Shown here: piece by piece, positions 53,396 through 58,492 of the stretch | Numbering within the stretch: position 1 is the first letter of the stretch | Layout of the letters: each line of letters starts with the position of its first letter | NCBI RefSeq assembly: GCF_944324935.1 | Contig: NZ_CALUYG010000014.1 | Location: forward strand, 1 to 58,492 | Direction: 5' to 3' | DNA from: an uncultured Desulfovibrio sp. | GTDB taxonomy: Bacteria > Desulfobacterota > Desulfovibrionia > Desulfovibrionales > Desulfovibrionaceae | Length of the DNA stretch: 58,492 nucleotides | The notes under the pieces: generated by a model | What the model was told of the DNA's origin: nothing | Seen by the model: only the letters and a program-made list of their open reading frames with translations | Databases searched by the model: none | Program-made: the position numbers and the translations under genes

Positions 53396-53975
53396 ATCCC
53401 GCTTTTGCGGCATGATGTGCGTACTTTGGCTCTCCACCGCCCTGCCCGTCCAGGCGGCGGACGCACCACCGCCCGCGCCAGCCGTTTTCGGCATCCGGCT
53501 GGGCGATCAGGCGTCCGCCGTGCATGCCCGCATGCGCGAGGCCGGCTACCATTCGCGGGAGATGCTCCTGGACGGGGGCTGCGTCGTGGAGCGCTTCGAA
53601 CACGTCTCGCCGGATGTGGCCATGCGCCGGACGGACATCCGGCTGTGCGGCCCTGAACGCCGCGTCGCCGCCTGGGAGATCGAAGGCCCCGCGGGGGAGG
53701 CCTTTTATACCGCGGCCAGAAAGCGCTTCGGCCTGGGGCCCATGCAGCGGCAGGGCGACCCCGTGGGGGCGGGCTTCGGCAACTACGCGCGTCAGTTCGC
53801 CGGGGGCGTGCGCCTGACCATGACCAACACGCGCGGCACGGCACGGCTGCGGCTGGAAGATCCCGCCGCCCTGCACAAAAGCGCCGTCGCGCAACAACAG
53901 GACGAGCAGCATCTCGACGAGACCGCCGCCGCACAGGAACGGGCGCGGCGCACGCAACAGGAAGCCTTTTTTTGA
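53385..53975 (+). CDS. Small exported protein between VgrG and TssF
   Basis: 196 residues. A signal peptide (FCGMMCVLWLSTALPVQA, cleavage after ~24) precedes a domain with FGIRLGDQASAVHARMREAGYHSREM, a two-cysteine stretch, and FGLGP...QFAGGVRLTM. The C-terminus is a long Gln/Ala/Glu helix (QQQDEQHLDETAAAQER), probably a coiled coil. Family not recognised. It overlaps vgrG by 11 nt, so it could be periplasmic immunity to a toxin within VgrG2 or an accessory of the membrane complex. GGAGG lies upstream. Confidence 0.55.
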   Translation: MEHKSRFCGMMCVLWLSTALPVQAADAPPPAPAVFGIRLGDQASAVHARMREAGYHSREMLLDGGCVVERFEHVSPDVAMRRTDIRLCGPERRVAAWEIEGPAGEAFYTAARKRFGLGPMQRQGDPVGAGFGNYARQFAGGVRLTMTNTRGTARLRLEDPAALHKSAVAQQQDEQHLDETAAAQERARRTQQEAFF

Positions 53976-53981
53976 GACAGC

Positions 53982-55697
53982 ATGGATACCTACTACCAGA
54001 AAGAACTCTCCGTCCTGCGTGAGGACGCCCAGGCCTTCGGACGGCGCTACCCCGCGCTTGCCCCCATGATGCAGCCCGGCTCGGACCCCGATGTGGAGCG
54101 CATCCTCGAGGGCGTGGCCTATCTCTGCGGGCGCATCCGGCAACGGCTGGACCAGACGGCCCCGGAACTGCTGCAAACCCTGTTGCGGCTGACCTTTCCC
54201 CATGCCGTCCTGCCGACCCCGTCCACGACGCTCATGGCCTTCGCCCCCCGTGCGGATGTGCGCGAGCTCCTGTCCCTGCGTCGCGGGACGGAACTCGCTT
54301 CCCGCCCCGTCAACGGCGTTCCCTGCCTCTATACGCTGGATGACGATGCGGCGTTGCTGCCCATGCAGGTCCTCAACATCGCCTTTGACCGGCATAATGA
54401 CACCACCGGCATCCTGTCCCTGCATCTGCGCAGCGCCATCCCCCTTGCCGCGCTGGGGTCGACGCCCCTGCGCCTGCATCTGGCGGCCCCCTATGCCGAA
54501 GCCGTGCAGCAGTATTATGCGCTGCGGCAGGGGCTGGTCAGCATGGAGATTCTGGCCGGCAAGCGCTCCTGGCATCTCGACGCCAGCGCCCTGAAGCCGG
54601 CCGTCCTTCCCGCCCACGACCGGCGTCTTGCGGCCGGACGGGGACTGGCCCGGGCCTACATGACGCTGCACCGCTACTTCCTCCAGCCACAGCAGCTGCT
54701 TTTCTTCCAGCTCCACGGTCTGGATCGCCTGCCGCTGCCCGACGAAGCCGGAGGATACGAACTGCGCTTCCATCTGCGGGGGGAGGCCGTCCGCGGCGTG
54801 ACGTTCCGGGACGACGCCTTCCTGCTCAACGTCTTTCCCGCCAGCAACATTTGCCGTGTCGCCTCCGAGCCGGTCAACATCACCCATATGCAGGAGGAAT
54901 ACGTCCTGCGCCCACAGGACGGCGTGCGCCGCTCGCTGGACATCCTTTCCGTGGAACAGGCGACGGCCCTCTTTGCCGGCGGCCGCACGGAGGAGTTCAC
55001 GACGTTCGAAAACAGCGATCCGCAGCAAGACGGCGGGGTCTATCAGCTGCGCTGCCGGCCATCCCCCGTCAGCGGACAGCCGGAACACCTGATCATGCCC
55101 CTGTACCGCTCCGACAAGGTCCTGAGCACGCAGCCGTACACGCTGGCCCTGCGTCTGCGCTGCTGCAATACGACCCAGCCGGCCCAGCTGCAAGTGGGAG
55201 ACATCTGCGAAAGCACGGACAGCTCCCCGGCGCTGGCGACCTTCCGCAACATACTCGCCCCCACGCCTACCCTGCCCCGGCCCGCCGACGAATCGCTGCT
55301 CTGGCGTTTTGTCGGGCATATCAATGCCAACCTGCTCTCGCTGGCCTCGCCCCGGGCGCTGCGCGATCTGCTCGCGCTCTATCTGCCGCCGCCGGAGAGC
55401 GCTCAGGAACTTTTTCTGGCCAACCGCCGCCGCTGCGATGCCATCAGCGAATTCTCCTCCGTGCCGACCGAACGCCTTTTTCGTGGCCGGCTCTTCCGGG
55501 GCTATGAGCTGCGCCTTGCCCTGCGGCGGGAAGGATTCACCTCGGCAGGGGACGCCTACCTGTTCTGCGGGGCGCTGGACGACCTGCTCGCCGAATTTTC
55601 CCTGCTCAACAACTATACCCAGCTGCATGCCAGGCTGGCGAACGAATACGGATCATGGTCATGGACGCCGCATCTGGGCACACGCCCGCTGATCTGA
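53982..55697 (+). CDS. tssF: TssF, baseplate wedge protein of T6SS locus 2
   Basis: 571 residues. Same pattern as tssF at 19286: MDTYYQKELSVLREDAQAF, RYPALAPMMQPGSDPDVERI, LEGVAYLCGRIRQRLDQT, and C-terminal YLFCGALDDLLAEFSLLNNYTQL. Only moderately similar to the first copy, so it belongs to a different T6SS. Overlaps tssG. Confidence 0.92.
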   Translation: MDTYYQKELSVLREDAQAFGRRYPALAPMMQPGSDPDVERILEGVAYLCGRIRQRLDQTAPELLQTLLRLTFPHAVLPTPSTTLMAFAPRADVRELLSLRRGTELASRPVNGVPCLYTLDDDAALLPMQVLNIAFDRHNDTTGILSLHLRSAIPLAALGSTPLRLHLAAPYAEAVQQYYALRQGLVSMEILAGKRSWHLDASALKPAVLPAHDRRLAAGRGLARAYMTLHRYFLQPQQLLFFQLHGLDRLPLPDEAGGYELRFHLRGEAVRGVTFRDDAFLLNVFPASNICRVASEPVNITHMQEEYVLRPQDGVRRSLDILSVEQATALFAGGRTEEFTTFENSDPQQDGGVYQLRCRPSPVSGQPEHLIMPLYRSDKVLSTQPYTLALRLRCCNTTQPAQLQVGDICESTDSSPALATFRNILAPTPTLPRPADESLLWRFVGHINANLLSLASPRALRDLLALYLPPPESAQELFLANRRRCDAISEFSSVPTERLFRGRLFRGYELRLALRREGFTSAGDAYLFCGALDDLLAEFSLLNNYTQLHARLANEYGSWSWTPHLGTRPLI

Positions 55698-56671
55698 TCG
55701 CCCTGCTGCGCGAGCATGCGCCGGAGATCACGCTCGGGCAGGCGCTGCGCCTGCTGGAACGCGCCCATGCCGACGCCCCGCATCTGCCGCCGTTCGCCCG
55801 GGATGTGCAGATCCGGCCGCATCTTTCCCTGGCCTTTCCCGCGGCGGACATCGTGGACGTGCAGACGCCGGAAGGCGATCAGCCCGTCCCCCCGCCGGCA
55901 TGGCGGCTGACGACCACCCTGCTGGGGCTGTACGGCACCATGGGGCCGCTGCCGACCTTCTATACCGAAGAGCTCCTGGAGGAAGCCCGCAATGATGAAA
56001 GCGTAAGCCGGGATTTCCTCGATATCCTCAACAACCGCCTCTACCATCTGCTGTATGCGGCGGAGCGCCAGAACCGCCTGCCGCGACGTCTGGCGGAAAA
56101 CCGGGATCTTCCGGCGGCGCATCTGCTCCACTGCCTCATGAGCCGCCCGGAACACGGCCCGGACATGCCGCCCGTGGCCATGACGGAGCTGCTCGTCTGC
56201 CGTCACCGTTCGGCCTTGCGTCTGCAACGCTCGCTTGTCGCCCTGCTGCGGCGTGCTGACGTCCGCGTGGAGGAATGCGTGGAACGGCGCGTCGCCATCG
56301 CCCCGGAACAGCGGTGCCGTCCGGGTATGGTCAATGCCGCGCTGGGGAAAACGGCCGTGCTCGGCAGCGAAGTACGCGACAGCACGGGCCTGTTCCGCAT
56401 CCACTTCATGGCCGTCCGTGCGGAGGATATCAACGACTTCTTGCCCGGCGGCCGCTCATGCCGGCGCATCCTGGAACATGTGCGGGGCTATGTGCGGCAT
56501 TCGCTGGACTGCGAACTCGTGCTGCATCCTTCCCCCGGACCGGCCGAACGGGTCGCGCTGGGGCGCAACAGCCGCCTTGGCTTCTTTCTTGGCGAGACGC
56601 GCCGACGCGCGACGGTCACGGTACGGCAGGCTCGCGCAACAGATCGAAAGGACCTTGCCTCATGGACATAG
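55655..56671 (+). CDS. tssG: TssG, baseplate wedge protein of T6SS locus 2
   Basis: 338 residues. ITLGQALRLLERAH, LSLAFPAADIVDVQ, TTLLGLYGTMGPLPTFYTEEL, DFLDILNNRLYHLLY and the ending SRLGFFLGE support TssG. The N-terminus overlaps tssF by 43 nt; an ATG two codons later is an alternative start. It overlaps the DUF2169 gene by 10 nt. Confidence 0.9.
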   Translation: MVMDAASGHTPADLIALLREHAPEITLGQALRLLERAHADAPHLPPFARDVQIRPHLSLAFPAADIVDVQTPEGDQPVPPPAWRLTTTLLGLYGTMGPLPTFYTEELLEEARNDESVSRDFLDILNNRLYHLLYAAERQNRLPRRLAENRDLPAAHLLHCLMSRPEHGPDMPPVAMTELLVCRHRSALRLQRSLVALLRRADVRVEECVERRVAIAPEQRCRPGMVNAALGKTAVLGSEVRDSTGLFRIHFMAVRAEDINDFLPGGRSCRRILEHVRGYVRHSLDCELVLHPSPGPAERVALGRNSRLGFFLGETRRRATVTVRQARATDRKDLASWT

Positions 56672-58492
56672 AAAAGCCGGATACGCTGTATTGCGCCGCA
56701 CAGCCGCTGGACTGGCGAGGCGCGCCGCATCACGCCTTAAGCGCCCTGCTGGGCATCGATCTGCGTACAGGGGAAGCCCTGGCCGCCGAGGCCGCGCTGG
56801 CCGCCGCCATGTCCGCCCTGCCGCCGGGCTGCCGGCTTGATGCGGGCATCCCCAAGCAGGACGCGGAATGGCTGCTGGCCGGGGCGGTGACGCCGCGAAC
56901 CCGCGACGGCAGCGTGGTGGAGATCCGGGTGGGCAGGAGCCGGCGTCGCTTTTTGGTCATGCCGTCGCCGGAGGGAGGCCCCGTGCCCCTGAGCTGGGAA
57001 ATGACGGCCTTTGACCCGGCAGGCAATCCCCTGGGCGACAAGCGTGCGCCGCTCGTCCTCGATCCCGCTCTGGCGCACGGCGCGCCCGCCTGCCCGCTGC
57101 CGCTGGGCCCGTGGCCCTGCCGCATGAAAAACATGGGCACATACGATGGCCGCTGGCTGCAAACACGCTGGCCCGGACTGCCCGATGACGCGGACTGGCA
57201 TTTTTTCAACGAGGCCCAGCCTCAGCAGCGTCTGCCCGACGGCCTGCGCGGGGATGAGGAGATCTTTCTCTCCGCCTTCGGACCGGAGATCCCCGAACAC
57301 AACATCCGTCTGCCCGGCGCGCGTCTGCGGCTGGATGTGCTGCGCGCGGGCGAAAGCGACTGGAAAGCCCATGCCGTCGCCGCGGACACGCTCTGGCTTT
57401 TCCCCGGGGAGCACACGGCGCTCCTCTGCTGGCATGCCCTTGTCCCCTGCGCGGACGAAAAGCCGTCCGACATTGCCGCCGTACGCTTCCGGCTGCACCC
57501 CGAAACCCTGACAAGCCCGCCGCCCGCGCCGGCCGGGGACTTGCCCAAGGCCACGCCGCCGGCTCCCGCTCCCTCCCCGGTCGTCCCCCGGCCGGAAGCG
57601 GCTGCGGCAACAGCCGCGGCCGCCACTGCCGCCGGCATGACCGCCTCCACGGCGTCCGCCACGGCCGCCGCGGACGAAGCGGCGGCATCTCCCCTCCCCA
57701 CGGCGGCGGAGATGACGGCGAACCTTCAGGCCAATCTGGCGGAAAGTCTGCCGGAGATAGATGCGGCGCTGGCTCAGGCCGGTCTGCCCCCGCTTTCGCC
57801 GGCCCAGACGGAAGAAGTCAAACAGCGTCTCGCGGCATTGTGCGCGGCGGTCGAGGAGGTGCAAAACACGCCTCCGCCGCCGCTGGAAGAGCAATTGCGG
57901 CAGGCCGGCCTTTCCGAAGAGCGCATCGCCGCCGTCAATGGCGCGCTGGATCTGGAGTTGCCTGATCCCACGCTCCATGCCGATGCCGCATCATGGCAGG
58001 CCGCCAGCGACGCTTTTCTTGCACGGTTTTCCTCGCTGATGCAGCCGTCGGACAGTCTTACCGACTCCATGTCGCAGATGCTGCGGCTCATGGGGCCGGG
58101 AGGCGATCAGGAACTCCGCGCCCTGAGCAACGATCTGGCGGCCCCCCCTTCCATCCTGCTGCAACAGGCGGGCATGAGCCCGACCCATGCCGAGAATCTG
58201 CTGACCATGCTGGATGACGTGCCGGACGATCCCGATGCGCTGGGAGACTTTGCACACCGGCTGGAGGCGCAGGCCGGCTTTCCCGCCGGTTCCGTCGCCG
58301 ACCGCCTGGAATCCTATCAGGCGGCCCTGAAACAACTGATGGGCGATGCCGCCCCGGCCGCCGCTGCCGGTCCGCCCGAGATGCCTGCTGCCGCAGCCGC
58401 CACGGGAACGGCCGCGCAGATGAACACGCAGATAAACACGCAGATGAGCGCGCAGACGGTCGCGGAAACCGCCGCGCCGGATGCGTCAGTTA
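56662..58492 (+). CDS. DUF2169-domain protein, T6SS adaptor-like, cut by the window end
   Basis: At least 610 residues; open to the last base. Residues ~1-290 are DUF2169-like: the GTYDGRWLQTRWPGLPDDAD motif, WHFFNEAQPQQRLPD, and FGPEIPEHNIRLPGARLRL, the layout of the family found beside VgrG/PAAR genes and shown in some Vibrio systems to tether effectors to the spike. After ~300 it turns into Pro/Ala-rich linkers and a repeated alpha-helical region (EEQLRQAGLSEERIAAV), with a Gln/Thr/Met repeat near the end (QMNTQINTQMSAQ). Many DUF2169 proteins continue into pentapeptide repeats; that part would lie beyond the window. The gene follows tssG at an ATG overlap. Confidence 0.75.
   Translation, partial: MDIEKPDTLYCAAQPLDWRGAPHHALSALLGIDLRTGEALAAEAALAAAMSALPPGCRLDAGIPKQDAEWLLAGAVTPRTRDGSVVEIRVGRSRRRFLVMPSPEGGPVPLSWEMTAFDPAGNPLGDKRAPLVLDPALAHGAPACPLPLGPWPCRMKNMGTYDGRWLQTRWPGLPDDADWHFFNEAQPQQRLPDGLRGDEEIFLSAFGPEIPEHNIRLPGARLRLDVLRAGESDWKAHAVAADTLWLFPGEHTALLCWHALVPCADEKPSDIAAVRFRLHPETLTSPPPAPAGDLPKATPPAPAPSPVVPRPEAAAATAAAATAAGMTASTASATAAADEAAASPLPTAAEMTANLQANLAESLPEIDAALAQAGLPPLSPAQTEEVKQRLAALCAAVEEVQNTPPPPLEEQLRQAGLSEERIAAVNGALDLELPDPTLHADAASWQAASDAFLARFSSLMQPSDSLTDSMSQMLRLMGPGGDQELRALSNDLAAPPSILLQQAGMSPTHAENLLTMLDDVPDDPDALGDFAHRLEAQAGFPAGSVADRLESYQAALKQLMGDAAPAAAAGPPEMPAAAAATGTAAQMNTQINTQMSAQTVAETAAPDASV

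Noticed and set aside
1-58492. CRISPR array, tRNA or rRNA genes
   Set aside because: No regularly spaced repeats, no tRNA-like cloverleaf with CCA or anticodon arm, and no rRNA sequence were seen in the gaps I inspected.

Overview
The window is a GC-rich Gram-negative chromosome segment dominated by type VI secretion (T6SS). Base composition, gene style and the intergenic repeats fit a Desulfovibrio-like bacterium (Desulfovibrionaceae), but no rRNA, tRNA or core marker proves this; the taxonomic call is inference.

Region 1 (1-5.4 kb) is an effector/immunity accretion zone. It holds a C-terminal fragment of an orphan membrane (immunity-like) gene, a displaced VgrG C-terminus fused to a toxin-like domain with a full-length membrane partner, a small exported protein, a PAAR tip protein, a frameshifted orphan immunity copy, and an intact Tlde1-like L,D-transpeptidase effector overlapping its membrane immunity candidate. 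Two copies of a 146-bp structured repeat with AGAGC...GCTCT ends lie here, with a third, inverted, at 36 kb. Duplicated promoter cassettes drive the effector and vgrG.

Region 2 (5.4-14.7 kb) is a vgrG module: VgrG, DUF4123 adaptor, VasX-like pore-forming effector and two nearly identical Sel1-like lipoproteins, closed by a terminator. Region 3 (15.3-37.9 kb) is a T6SS core operon: tssA, B, C, E, F, G, H (ClpV), a sigma54 activator, FHA protein, tssJ, K, L, M, a lytic transglycosylase, a PP2C phosphatase, a Ser/Thr kinase and an unrecognised gene. It looks complete except for hcp (tssD), which is absent from the whole window.

Region 4 (37.9-45.9 kb) is an accessory island between two T6SS loci: an IS30-family remnant, a degenerate HsdM-like plus single-TRD HsdS-like pair, a divergent VirD4/TraG-like ATPase, an XRE repressor with two palindromic operator candidates, an AT-richer phosphoethanolamine transferase, and apt.

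Region 5 (46.2 kb to the end) opens a second, divergent T6SS locus: a second ClpV, a paralogue of the unrecognised gene of region 3, a 1175-residue VgrG with an internal helical insertion, a small exported protein, TssF, TssG and a DUF2169 protein that runs off the window. The regions are probably linked functionally: sheath, baseplate and membrane-complex genes supply the machine, VgrG/PAAR/DUF4123/DUF2169 proteins load cargo, and kinase/phosphatase/FHA and the sigma54 activator give post-translational and transcriptional control.
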